The notes beneath the pieces are model-generated. The model did not search any database and had not been told where the DNA came from. It saw only the letters and a program-made list of their open reading frames with translations. Shown piece by piece: positions 8,929 to 18,743 of a stretch of DNA of 51,920 nucleotides; position 1 is the stretch's first letter, and each line of letters begins with the position of its first letter. This stretch comes from Chitinophagaceae bacterium UBA1946 (GTDB lineage Bacteria > Bacteroidota > Bacteroidia > Chitinophagales > Chitinophagaceae): the NCBI GenBank assembly GCA_002336815.1, contig DDEU01000063.1, positions 301-52,220 on the forward strand, given 5' to 3'. Both the position numbers and the translations under genes were made by a program.

Positions 8929-9361
8929 GTGGAAAACAATGCCCACTGAACCTGCTTTTGCTTAAACTGTTAAACTTTTGCACATTGTATATATATAAAC
9001 GGTTTACTGTCATCGATATAAATGTTACAACATTCTTTTTTTGAGCTATTGTCCATCTTTTTAGTATTCTGTTAACCTTTGGCATATTATTTGAAAACCT
9101 TCGCCCGGTTCGGATAATTTATTTCGTTTTTTGCTACGATTGGTACACAAAAAAAGTAAATAGTAGAACCATTACCCCACCATACTTCCTTCGCACCAGC
9201 AAGTGCATCTACCAGGTTTCCCTGTTAAAGTCATTACCTGTTTTGCTGTATTCAGTACGGCGATCTATTGGTGCATCCTCACTACTAAATAAATTGATTT
9301 GAACAGAACTATATGTGTTGAATTTTTTTAAACAGTGTTAATCAGTAACAAATCCAAATAA

Positions 9362-12300
9362 ATGATGAAAAACTACCTTCTGCTTTTTGCAGTCTTTTTG
9401 TTTGCAGCAGCTCTACCTGTAACTGCAAAAACTTATTATGTAGCTGCCAATGGCAGCAATTCCAATGCTGGCACCAGCATTAACGCCCCCTGGCAAACCA
9501 TCGCCAAGGTGAATGCCTCTTTTACATCTATTGTGGCTGGCGACAGCATTCTTTTCAGAAGGGGAGATACTTTTTGGGGAGCCCTTGTAGTAGGTAAATC
9601 CGGGGCAAGTGGCAAACCAATTGTTTTTGGTGCTTATGGCACAGGCGCTAAACCGGTGATCACGGGCTTTGTGAATCCTACCGTATGGTCACTCGTAAGT
9701 ACCGGCATTTACCAGGCCTCGGTTCCCGGCGCAAAAGCTACTTTAAATATGGTAACGCTAAACGATCTCCCGCAGGGATTGGGAAGATACCCTAACGCCA
9801 CCGATGCAGCCGGTGGTTTTCTTAGTTATGAAACTTTTTCGGGCGCTACGTCTATCACCGACAATCAATTGACCACCGCTACCAACTGGGTGGGTGCAGA
9901 AGTGGTAGTAAGAAAAAAATTATGGGTGCTTGACCGTGGAAAGATCACTGCCCACAGCGGCGGTACCCTTACGTTTACCAATGCCAACAACTCTACATAT
10001 ACCGGCACCAACAACTATGGTTACTTTATTCAAAATGATGCCCGTACACTTGACAGGCCGGGCGAATGGTATTTCAAAAGCAGCACCAAATACCTGCAGA
10101 TGTATTTTGGAACAGCCCTTCCGTCGTCTTATACAGTAAAAGTAAGTACACTGGATACATTGGTAACATTGACATCGAAAAGTTATATCAACTTCAATAA
10201 TATTGTTTTTGAAGGAGCCAATGGCAATGCGATGTATGCATCGGGTGGTGGCTATATCAATATCCAGAACTGTGATTTTTCTAACGAAGGTATTGGCGCC
10301 ATCAGTATGCAAACAGTAGCCAACCTGTTAATAGAGAATTGCAATATCCGGAATGTGCTGAGCAATGCGATCATTGTAAACAGCGGCAAACAATCCAATA
10401 TCACCATCCGTGGATGTAATGTAAGCAATACAGCCACCATCCCGGGAATGGGCCAGGGCAATGGCAATTCTTACAAAGCGATTGTTGCTTTCGCATTGAG
10501 TAATTTATTGATAGAATACAACAATGTAGATACAACCGGCTATGTGGCAATAGAATTCCAGGGAAACAATGTGACCATCAAAAACAATGTGGTGAATCAT
10601 TTTGATTTTGTAAAGGATGACGCTGGTGGAATTTACACCTACAGTGCAAGTACAGAAGCTGCTCCCGGCACCATTTACACCAACAGGCTCATTACAGGCA
10701 ATATTGTAATGAACGGGATGGGGGCGCCCAACGGACGGCCCGCAGGCGGATCTTTGTTTGCCACGGGCATTTATCTTGATGGAAGGGCCATGAACACAAC
10801 TGTAACCAACAACACTGTTTTTAACAATCCAAGAGGCGGTATCCATTCCAACAATTCCCTCAATGTTACCATCAGGAACAATACTTCTTACAACAATCAA
10901 AATGCGGTGAGTGTAACCCGCTGGTCTGGCAACAGTGTATCAGGACTTACTATTAAAAATAATATTCTGTATCCAAGAACCGCTACACAAAAAACGTTGC
11001 ACTATACCAACTCGGCGCTCAATGAACCAGTAACAACTACCGTGCAGGCGGCTTTGACCAACCTGGGAAATATTGATAGCAATACCTGCAGCATGATCAA
11101 CCCAACTGCCTTCACATCTGAAGTATATGCCAGTACTGGCGGAGCATGGATCCAAACATCACCTTTATCTCTCGAAGGCTGGAGGAGTTACACAACACAT
11201 GATATGAATGGGAAGAAACCTGCAAAACTTCCCGTAGGTTACAAGCTAACCGGGCTTGTAGGGGGAAATAAATTTACCAACGGGCTTTTTAACACGGCTA
11301 TCAGCGGCCTTACCGTATTTGGGTCATCGGTGCTTGGCAGTTGGGATAACACCGGCAAAATAAGCGGTGGGTCTTTGAAGATCAGTTTTTCCAACCCGGT
11401 TGCCAATAAATACGGCATGGTGCATGCGGCCATTGGTGCTGTAAGTTCAGCAAAAAAATATGTATTGCGTTTCAGTACTTATGGAACCACACAGCAGGGT
11501 GTTGTGAGAGCATATATCAGGAAGACTACCTCTCCTAATAATAACCTGGTACCAACACAGGTGAAAACTTTTGGTATTGGCAGAAAAGATCATGAGTTTT
11601 TATTTAATGCACCTACTACAGATGCCGGTGGTAGTTTTGTAATTGAGCTGGAGCAAAACTCTGGTGTTACATATCTTGACAATATCGAATTTTACGAGGC
11701 CACTGCTACCTTATATGATACGGCTTCGCAGATACGGTTCGAGTACAATGCTGACAGAACAAGCAAAACCATTTCGCTGGATGGCAATTATACTGCTGTT
11801 GACGGTACAACCTATACAGGAGGCACTTTAACCCTGCAGCCATTTACTTCTGTAATATTGGTGAAAGACACCGGCAGCACTACTACGCCGCCAGTTACGC
11901 CAACCACTTTAAGACCAACAGCTACCGCTCCTGCTGTAACCTGCTATGGAAGCAGTACAACCGTTACGGTTGCTGCAACAGGCGGCACTGCTCCTTACAC
12001 AGGTACCGGAACATTTGCGGCCACTGCAGGTAAGGGTTCTTTAAAATTATCTTTCCCAACCAGCATCGCCGGATACTATGCCTTATTGTACTATACTATC
12101 GGTGGTATAAGTTCTACTAAGAATTATGTACTCAGGTTTACCACGCTTGGTACAACTTCCGCCGGTAAGTTGAGGGCATCTATCAGGCAAACGGGAACGC
12201 CTTATACAGTGCTTACTCCAAAGCAGTCTGCAACTTTTGGTACAAGCCGGCAGGATCACCAGTTTATATTTACGGCACCGGCTTCGCAAACCGCAGCAAG

Positions 12301-13159
12301 TTTTTTAATTGAGATAGACCAATCATCAGGCACCACCTATATCGATAACATTGCCTTTTTTGAAGCAGATGCTGACGGTACATTGAGAAGCGCCAATCTC
12401 GTAGCGGACAGTCAGCTGGAGACCAATATCAGTAAAGTATTTGTTTACAGCTCAAACGGCAATCATGTAGCTGCCTGGGATAACACCGGTAAAATAGCAT
12501 CTACCAACTACTATGTTGTAAAAGATGCAGCCAATACAACTACAGTTGCTTCTGTTACTATTGCTCAGCCAGCAGCGCCACTAACGGTTTCGGCTACCGC
12601 AGGGTTGATCACTATTCTTAATGGTCTTACCAATGTAGTTGTAACTGCTGCCGGTGGTACTGCTCCTTATACAGGAACAGGAACCTTCTCTGTGCTGGCA
12701 GGCTCATATACCTATACTGTTACTGATGCTGCTGGGTGTACGGCTGTTACAACAGTGTCGGTACTTCCATTTAGTGCGAGGCCCGCTGTAAGTGCTGCTC
12801 CTTCAGTGGTGGATTCTGCAACGGTTGCTGCGAATACGCCGGCAGTTGCAAAAGAGGCAGGATCAAAAATCGGGGCGAAAACGTTGCCCTCAGTTCGATT
12901 GAATGCAATCAGGGAGCTTCATGCAAGTGTATATCCTAACCCGGCGGTTGACCTGTTCAATATTGCGCTGGAAGGCGGTGACGGTACCAGGTTGAAGATA
13001 TTGGTGTACAGCATGGATGGAAAATTAGTGCACCAGGCTGTAGGTAACAGCGATTCCAACTATTCCTTTGGTGCCAGTTTTATGCCGGGTGTTTACATTG
13101 TGAAAGTGATGCAGGGCGCCAATACCCAAACATTGAAGATCATCAAGGCAGGTAATTAA
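9362..13159 (+). CDS. Secreted beta-helix protein with carbohydrate-binding-like domains, SprB-like repeats and T9SS type A domain
   Basis: A 1265-residue exported protein. Signal peptide 1-22 (ends PVTA), then the same opening as its upstream paralog (YYVAANGSN, APWQTIAKV), a beta-helix to about 540 and a carbohydrate-binding-like sandwich at about 640-800. Here it departs from the paralog: from about 860 comes half of a SprB-like repeat (CYGSSTTVTVAATGGTAPYT), then at 892-1045 a second copy of the sandwich domain with its first strands moved to its end (WDNTGKI at 1039-1045), then the other half of the SprB-like repeat, then a complete SprB-like repeat (TAAGGTAPYTGTGTFSVLAG). The last 80 residues (VYPNPAVDLFNIALE to the end) are a T9SS type A sorting domain. 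Probably a cell-surface or secreted polysaccharide-binding or -degrading protein. It ends at its own terminator. Confidence 0.87.
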   Translation: MMKNYLLLFAVFLFAAALPVTAKTYYVAANGSNSNAGTSINAPWQTIAKVNASFTSIVAGDSILFRRGDTFWGALVVGKSGASGKPIVFGAYGTGAKPVITGFVNPTVWSLVSTGIYQASVPGAKATLNMVTLNDLPQGLGRYPNATDAAGGFLSYETFSGATSITDNQLTTATNWVGAEVVVRKKLWVLDRGKITAHSGGTLTFTNANNSTYTGTNNYGYFIQNDARTLDRPGEWYFKSSTKYLQMYFGTALPSSYTVKVSTLDTLVTLTSKSYINFNNIVFEGANGNAMYASGGGYINIQNCDFSNEGIGAISMQTVANLLIENCNIRNVLSNAIIVNSGKQSNITIRGCNVSNTATIPGMGQGNGNSYKAIVAFALSNLLIEYNNVDTTGYVAIEFQGNNVTIKNNVVNHFDFVKDDAGGIYTYSASTEAAPGTIYTNRLITGNIVMNGMGAPNGRPAGGSLFATGIYLDGRAMNTTVTNNTVFNNPRGGIHSNNSLNVTIRNNTSYNNQNAVSVTRWSGNSVSGLTIKNNILYPRTATQKTLHYTNSALNEPVTTTVQAALTNLGNIDSNTCSMINPTAFTSEVYASTGGAWIQTSPLSLEGWRSYTTHDMNGKKPAKLPVGYKLTGLVGGNKFTNGLFNTAISGLTVFGSSVLGSWDNTGKISGGSLKISFSNPVANKYGMVHAAIGAVSSAKKYVLRFSTYGTTQQGVVRAYIRKTTSPNNNLVPTQVKTFGIGRKDHEFLFNAPTTDAGGSFVIELEQNSGVTYLDNIEFYEATATLYDTASQIRFEYNADRTSKTISLDGNYTAVDGTTYTGGTLTLQPFTSVILVKDTGSTTTPPVTPTTLRPTATAPAVTCYGSSTTVTVAATGGTAPYTGTGTFAATAGKGSLKLSFPTSIAGYYALLYYTIGGISSTKNYVLRFTTLGTTSAGKLRASIRQTGTPYTVLTPKQSATFGTSRQDHQFIFTAPASQTAASFLIEIDQSSGTTYIDNIAFFEADADGTLRSANLVADSQLETNISKVFVYSSNGNHVAAWDNTGKIASTNYYVVKDAANTTTVASVTIAQPAAPLTVSATAGLITILNGLTNVVVTAAGGTAPYTGTGTFSVLAGSYTYTVTDAAGCTAVTTVSVLPFSARPAVSAAPSVVDSATVAANTPAVAKEAGSKIGAKTLPSVRLNAIRELHASVYPNPAVDLFNIALEGGDGTRLKILVYSMDGKLVHQAVGNSDSNYSFGASFMPGVYIVKVMQGANTQTLKIIKAGN

Positions 13160-13177
13160 TCGTTTTAGAAAATAGTG

Positions 13178-13207
13178 ATGCCGGTTGCAAAGCGACCGGC
13201 ATTTTTT
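13178..13207 (+). terminator. Rho-independent terminator of the 1265-aa gene
   Basis: ATGCCGGT at 13178-13185 pairs with ACCGGCAT at 13195-13202 around a nine-base loop, followed by six T. It lies 18 bases after the stop codon. Confidence 0.9.
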
Positions 13208-13273
13208 AATTTCATCAACAGGATGAACGTGCTTAACAAATGAAAAAAATGCCAGCAATATATTCATAGTATG

Positions 13274-13305
13274 AAAAAGCGGTTGCATGTTGATGCAACC
13301 GCTTT
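13274..13305 (-). terminator. Rho-independent terminator of the 1805-aa gene
   Basis: A perfect 13-bp stem (AAAGCGGTTGCAT at 13276-13288 with its complement at 13293-13305) and a four-base loop lie just past the stop of the minus-strand gene. Read on the minus strand it ends in a T-run. The two convergent giant genes therefore each have a separate terminator within 130 bases. Confidence 0.88.
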
Positions 13306-13325
13306 CTTATCGTTCATTTAATTTT

Positions 13326-16300
13326 TTATTGTACCAGTATGTTGAATGAAATGCTGTTGCCCGAAGTGCCTTTGATATTGGCAACCTGTATACCTGCCGG
13401 CAGGTAATTTTTAATGCTGATCATTTTAACAGCGTCTATTCCATTATGATCCAAATTTTTCCTGGCAATTTCTTTTCCCTCTTTATCCAGGATAGTGAGC
13501 AAATAACTGCCCTTCGCCATTCCTTTAAATTCAAGCTTCAGTTGATTACCGGTTACCGGGTTCTGCAGCAGGCGAATATCTCCTTTCCCCGTATTGCCAC
13601 TGGCAGCGCTCATTTTTCCGGTGATTACCGGAACCATCTCTTTTTCAAATACGATCCGGAAACGGTCCCTTGCGTATGAGCCTGGAATATTTACAATCGT
13701 AAAATCAACCAGGTTTACAGTACCGAGATCAAGGGCTTTCCTTTCAGCAGTATAACTGTCTTCCAGGTAGGCTGTTGCAGACCTGCTGTCAAAACTTTCA
13801 GGCCTGATCTCAAACTGGTAGTTCCTCGCTTTCATGTTCCTGACGTCAAGAAATAAGGTGTCAGCATATCCGATCGCTTTTCGTCTTTCAACAGAAACAT
13901 TGCTATTGTTACTTGTGATAGAGATATTTTCGGCAAGGTTGTTGAATAATTTTTTGGCATCATAACGGTCAATGCTATTGCTGTACCGGTCACTAAATGC
14001 CGCCATCACACCATCCACTACAGGAGTAGTGCCATCGGCATTTACAGAGCGCAGGTCTATGTGTAATTTACTGTTGCTGTTAACAGAAGGTGCAGGTCTG
14101 AACACATTTCCATAGCCGCAGTTGCACTTGGTACTTTCGGTAACACTGATGCTGCCCGTAGCGACGGCATCCACATAAAATCCTGAAAAAGGCTGGGCAT
14201 ATTCAGAAAGCTGGCTACTGGGAGCAGGTGTAAAATCGTAGTCAAAACCATTATAACTGGCTGTTACAAAACCACCCACATTGTTACTACCGCCGAGCTT
14301 GGGATCCCAGTATATAAAATTCCTGTTAATGACAGTACTGTTACTGGTTGCAACGGCATCAAGATTAATAATGGAAGGAAATGGGTTGCCTGTTAACTGC
14401 CAGCCGGTACCACTTACAGGAATCGACTGGTTACCCTGTTTTACATTGGCCGTCAACCTCAGCACCGTGTTGTCTGCAATAGCGCCTGTGCCCAGGGCCA
14501 GGTTATTTGCTCTTGAGCCTCTGACAAACAGGAAATAAGGTAAGCTGTTGCTGATCGGTAGATTGGTGGAGGCGATTCCCTGCCATGCAGTGCCATCCCA
14601 TTCTTTCATGGATGCACTGTTATTGGTGTTTTGATCGAAGCCTGCGGCTACCGTACCCCCGGTGATATGCGTGCCATAACCCGGGTTAGGGTTTAGTGAT
14701 GCGTTTCCGCCAGCTCCTTCCTGCAGGGCTGTGTTGATATTGGGCACAGCCGCAGCAGTAACCGGGAAATTGATTAATCGCCAGGCTCTTTTTGCCGGCA
14801 CAAATCTTTCCAGAGTGATTTTTCCATTGATGTACCCGCCTGCCGCTGCGCCGCTGGTAATGATACCGGTGGCTGTGGCATTGCTCTTCAATGTAAAATT
14901 GGTATTGCTGGTTAATACGCCTGCTATTGGGGTATAGGTGCCTGTTATGTTTACCATATTGCCGGCTCCGCTTTTGATGATGGCCCCGGCGCTGTTGTTT
15001 AGTGAAAGATTATTATAAGTGCCGGTACCGCTCATTGGCTGGCTGCTGGTACCATCCAGCAACACCGTTCCGCCGCCGGTGATACTGCCGTTATTGGTGA
15101 TGCTGTCTCTCACACTTAAGCTATTGCCGGCTGCAATATCTATATTGGCACCGGATTGTACGGTGATGGACTTAACTGCCTGGTTACTGCTGATGAGTGG
15201 TAGTGTTGTTACATTGGGTATAATGGCACAATGGATATTGGTAGGCACGCCATCATCCCAATTTCCTGCAAGTGTCCAGGCATTGCTTACAGCTCCCGTC
15301 CATACGGTAGTAGGCAGGTAAATAAACCCGGCTTTTGTAGCAGGACCGCAATTGTTATTCACAGATACGGCGCCCGAGCTGCCGGCTGCAACAACAGCAG
15401 TTATCTGCGTCACAGAGTTTACCGTATAGGAAGCAGCAGGAGTTCCTCCGAAACTTACGCCGGTCACATTGGTGAAATTGCTTCCGGTAATGATCACCGA
15501 CGTGCCAATTTCTCCAACTGTTGGTGAAAAAGAGGTAATGGATGCAGTATTATAAATGATCGCTTTTACAGCGGTTCTTGTTGCAGAGATGTAGCCCCTG
15601 GTGTTTCTTGCCTGCGCATAATAAGTGGTAGTAACGGCAACGGATGGGGTAGTAAAGGTATTGCTGCCGGTTGCAAGAGCCACACCGCCGCTTGGGGCTG
15701 CATACCAGTCTATTGCTTCTCCTTGTATGGGTGTGGCAGAAATGGTTACTGAACCTGTTCCGCACCTTGAGCTGTCGTTGGCCACCGGTGGTAACGGTAT
15801 ACCATAGTAGCCAAGTGTAAACCTGCTGAAAGAGTTGAACGCACCGGGGGTAGAAGTAGATGTTACTTTTCCGATGGCGTTGGTAGCGCCGCTTGCTCCG
15901 ATATCTATCCAGGTAGTTAGGGCATTGTAAGTGTTCTTGCAAATGGTTAAGTTGGCCGGGATATTCGCCCGGTCGTTCAATCCATAATAAAAAGCAACTA
16001 CCGGTAGCGGACTCGTAACCAAATCAGTTAAAGGCGCTGCTGTGCCGGAACTGGTAACAGTACGGGTGATATCCCACCAGCGAATCGTAGATACACTGCT
16101 CACTGAAGCCGGGTTTGACCACCCCAGTGCGTTGGCGCTTGCGCTTACTGTTTCCACAGTATAACTGTATGATGTATTGCTGGTATGCTGTATCGTTAGA
16201 TCCACTGGTCTTGATTCAATACCTTTGCCCACCGGGAAATGCAGTGTTTGTATCGCTGTGGATGAAACATCAATTCGCAGCGGCCCGTCAACATAACTGC

Positions 16301-18743
16301 CAGCGGCCGATGTATTGGCCGTTACAGTACAGCTTTCATCCTGCAGTATCAGCATCGCTGTGCCGGATGTAACTAACTTTCCCGAAACCAATGAAAGATC
16401 TCCGCCGGGCGGCATAAAAATATTCCTGTACAATGTAAAGAGTCCCGCAGTTTTGTTCATCGTGATCCTTTTGATACTACTGGGTTTTACGCTATTGTTG
16501 GTAAAGTAGCCACTGGCATTGCCATCTAACGTAACCCTTCCATTGGCAGCAGCTGCAAATATTACGGAGTCTGAAGAAGGTAATATCACGATGCTGCCTG
16601 CGTAGGTGCAATTTGTATTGTAGGCCGGGTAAATGGCGCCGCCGCTGTTTACCTGGTACAGTACATCTCCGTTATAATCATCAGCACTTGTTACAGCGAT
16701 CTGCCAGTCTGCGGTGCCGGTATTGGTAAAACCGGTGGTAGTGCCTGTTGCAAAATGATTGCCGCCGGTATAAGTTTGAGTACTGCTGGAATTGTTGAGC
16801 GTAAAATAGCAGGTGCTGTTGAAATTGCTGTAAGCAAGATCGAGTACAGATGCTTTAAAAGTTAAGGGGCCATTCCAGGTACAGGGGCTCAAAAGACTGC
16901 CCACAATGATCTTGCTCGTTTGAGTGGTTTGATTGGTAAGTACCTGCGCCAGCGAACCAGTTTGTACAACATTGTAAAAGTATACGCCGGTGTTGCCGTA
17001 GATATTCCCTGTTATCAACTGGCCGGTATTGCTGAGGCTGATGCTCGAACCTGCAGTATTTTTACCAATATAGATATTGCCCGTACCCGTTGCTGCAGAT
17101 CCAATCCTTATTTTGCTGTTGAATGTTACGGAGGATGGAAGCAGGCTTTGCGCTTCTGCAAAAACGATATCGCCGGAGCCTGCAACCAGCACATCTGTTA
17201 GCTTATTAAAAAAATGACTGCTTGAAGTACCATTGGCTGCGCCGCTGCTGTTGCCAATCAAAAATGTTCCTGCCGACCTGTTGTTGATACTCACGGAATC
17301 TGCATAATAATTACCTAAAGAATTGGCGCCCAAAATAAATCTGGCTGCTGCGTCATTGATGAACGAATAAAAATCAGCCTTTGCAAAAAATGAATCGGGC
17401 AATGCCCCGTTGCCTGCGCCGCTGTACCAGTTTCCGCAATTGGCTGTTGCTGTAAAGTTCACAGCACCATAATATTTGTTACCGCCCTTGGCAACTACAT
17501 CATCGTAATGAAGTGTTTTGGTAAAACTACCGGTGCCGTATAAGGTAAGATTTTCGATATTGATGCGGCCGGTGTTGATCGTTAAAGGAACGGCGATCGT
17601 ACTATTCCCAACGCTGGTACCTGTAAAATTTACCAGGGTAGAATCCAGGTTATCGGTAAACGATACCTGTGCACCGGCTACCGAGCTGATGATGCGGCCA
17701 CCCGAAAGGTTACATGTTACAAAACTGTTGGTATTGTTTTGAGAAACCACGTTAAGCCGGTTTCCCTTAAGATCGGTAATGCCGCTGGTATAAGTGATGG
17801 CCTGTGATACATAACAGGTTTTATTGAACACGATGTCTGCAGCCGCATTGCCTGCCGTGTTGCTGATCACAAGATTGTAAAACGATTCCTGCACCAGCGG
17901 GGTGTTTATTGCCTGTATGCCGCTGGTACCATTGAAAGTAACAGTGCCTTTTCTTTCAATGAACGGGTTGATGTTGGTGCTGGTAACGGTCCAGTTGCCG
18001 GCCACTGTAAGACTGTAATTGCCAGTGTTGCCGGCATCCAGTTGCGCCGAACCTGCGATCAGCAGGTCGCCGGTAAGTATCGTGTTGGCGATTAAATTTT
18101 TGCTGGTAGTACCTGAACACTTCAGCGAATAATAACTCAAGGGTAAAATGTTCTGGGCTACGATGGTGCTGTTGTATTCGATGGTACCGGTTGCAGGTGT
18201 AAACTGGGCATCCGCAATCGTATTGTTATTTCTTCCCAACTGTAAAATACCCGAACCGGTAAACATGAGTTTGTTCCTGTCTGTATTGCCCGCCATTAAA
18301 AAATTAAAGGAGCAGGTTAATGTACCGTTGTTAATTGAAATGATACAACGTTGAAGGTTATTCGCAGCATTGCTGGTAATGAGTGAAACACAGGAAACAG
18401 TGCCATCATTCACATCCAGCGTATTATCGGTAGTACCGGAAAGCGGAGCGGAGATATTGACATTGCCGGTTACTGCCAATGCAATCCCCGGACTGAAAGT
18501 TAATGTAGTACTTTGATTGAGCAACCCGTTACCAATGAGCAGCGAGGCGCAGGCAGCATTGGCAGTAACAGTTACTGTATGCCCGTTGGCGATCGTAACA
18601 TTATCGCCTGCTGATGGTACAACACCACCAACCCATGTTGCAGGATTGTTCCAGTTGCCGGAATTACCGGAAACAATTGGTGCCGCGGAAAGCCGTCCTG
18701 CAAAAAGCAGCAGAATAAAGCACACCTGTTTCAATTGTTTCAT
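13326..18743 (-). CDS. Giant secreted repeat protein with IPT/TIG and Ig-like domains and T9SS type A sorting domain
   Basis: An 1805-residue exported protein with a signal peptide (1-20, ends LSAA). It opens with a surface module (GNWNNPATWVGGVVPSAGDN) of the kind that begins many Bacteroidota adhesins. A long run of beta-rich sequence with NITGN/SLTVAG-like turns occupies 60-1000. Then come an Ig-like domain with paired Cys and Tyr (PVANDSSRCGTGSVTISA to YYAQARNTRG), an IPT/TIG domain (SFSPTVGEIGTSVIITGSNF), and a second GNW module (AWTLAGNWDDGVPTNIHC). The C-terminus (LLQNPVTGNQLKLEFKG onward) is a T9SS type A sorting domain. No catalytic motif; the likely role is adhesion or a surface scaffold. 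It is convergent with the 1265-aa gene and divergent from the thioesterase gene. Confidence 0.85.
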   Translation of the reverse strand: MKQLKQVCFILLLFAGRLSAAPIVSGNSGNWNNPATWVGGVVPSAGDNVTIANGHTVTVTANAACASLLIGNGLLNQSTTLTFSPGIALAVTGNVNISAPLSGTTDNTLDVNDGTVSCVSLITSNAANNLQRCIISINNGTLTCSFNFLMAGNTDRNKLMFTGSGILQLGRNNNTIADAQFTPATGTIEYNSTIVAQNILPLSYYSLKCSGTTSKNLIANTILTGDLLIAGSAQLDAGNTGNYSLTVAGNWTVTSTNINPFIERKGTVTFNGTSGIQAINTPLVQESFYNLVISNTAGNAAADIVFNKTCYVSQAITYTSGITDLKGNRLNVVSQNNTNSFVTCNLSGGRIISSVAGAQVSFTDNLDSTLVNFTGTSVGNSTIAVPLTINTGRINIENLTLYGTGSFTKTLHYDDVVAKGGNKYYGAVNFTATANCGNWYSGAGNGALPDSFFAKADFYSFINDAAARFILGANSLGNYYADSVSINNRSAGTFLIGNSSGAANGTSSSHFFNKLTDVLVAGSGDIVFAEAQSLLPSSVTFNSKIRIGSAATGTGNIYIGKNTAGSSISLSNTGQLITGNIYGNTGVYFYNVVQTGSLAQVLTNQTTQTSKIIVGSLLSPCTWNGPLTFKASVLDLAYSNFNSTCYFTLNNSSSTQTYTGGNHFATGTTTGFTNTGTADWQIAVTSADDYNGDVLYQVNSGGAIYPAYNTNCTYAGSIVILPSSDSVIFAAAANGRVTLDGNASGYFTNNSVKPSSIKRITMNKTAGLFTLYRNIFMPPGGDLSLVSGKLVTSGTAMLILQDESCTVTANTSAAGSYVDGPLRIDVSSTAIQTLHFPVGKGIESRPVDLTIQHTSNTSYSYTVETVSASANALGWSNPASVSSVSTIRWWDITRTVTSSGTAAPLTDLVTSPLPVVAFYYGLNDRANIPANLTICKNTYNALTTWIDIGASGATNAIGKVTSTSTPGAFNSFSRFTLGYYGIPLPPVANDSSRCGTGSVTISATPIQGEAIDWYAAPSGGVALATGSNTFTTPSVAVTTTYYAQARNTRGYISATRTAVKAIIYNTASITSFSPTVGEIGTSVIITGSNFTNVTGVSFGGTPAASYTVNSVTQITAVVAAGSSGAVSVNNNCGPATKAGFIYLPTTVWTGAVSNAWTLAGNWDDGVPTNIHCAIIPNVTTLPLISSNQAVKSITVQSGANIDIAAGNSLSVRDSITNNGSITGGGTVLLDGTSSQPMSGTGTYNNLSLNNSAGAIIKSGAGNMVNITGTYTPIAGVLTSNTNFTLKSNATATGIITSGAAAGGYINGKITLERFVPAKRAWRLINFPVTAAAVPNINTALQEGAGGNASLNPNPGYGTHITGGTVAAGFDQNTNNSASMKEWDGTAWQGIASTNLPISNSLPYFLFVRGSRANNLALGTGAIADNTVLRLTANVKQGNQSIPVSGTGWQLTGNPFPSIINLDAVATSNSTVINRNFIYWDPKLGGSNNVGGFVTASYNGFDYDFTPAPSSQLSEYAQPFSGFYVDAVATGSISVTESTKCNCGYGNVFRPAPSVNSNSKLHIDLRSVNADGTTPVVDGVMAAFSDRYSNSIDRYDAKKLFNNLAENISITSNNSNVSVERRKAIGYADTLFLDVRNMKARNYQFEIRPESFDSRSATAYLEDSYTAERKALDLGTVNLVDFTIVNIPGSYARDRFRIVFEKEMVPVITGKMSAASGNTGKGDIRLLQNPVTGNQLKLEFKGMAKGSYLLTILDKEGKEIARKNLDHNGIDAVKMISIKNYLPAGIQVANIKGTSGNSISFNILVQ

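Larger units (their letters stand above)
8718..9361. other. Long intergenic region between two paralogous surface genes
   Basis: These 644 bases hold the terminator at 8820-8866 and a second inverted repeat at 8872-8928, then about 430 A/T-rich bases with no supported gene. A 42-codon frame from 8917 (start MKNSCGKQCP) lacks any supporting feature. The promoter of the 1265-aa gene must lie here; no exact TAnnTTTG box was found (TAACCTTTG near 9073 has one base too many). Confidence 0.5.

Noticed and set aside
8917..9050. 42-codon frame MKNSCGKQCP in the gap between the paralogs
   Set aside because: No hydrophobic pattern, domain or ribosome-binding evidence; its start lies in an inverted repeat.
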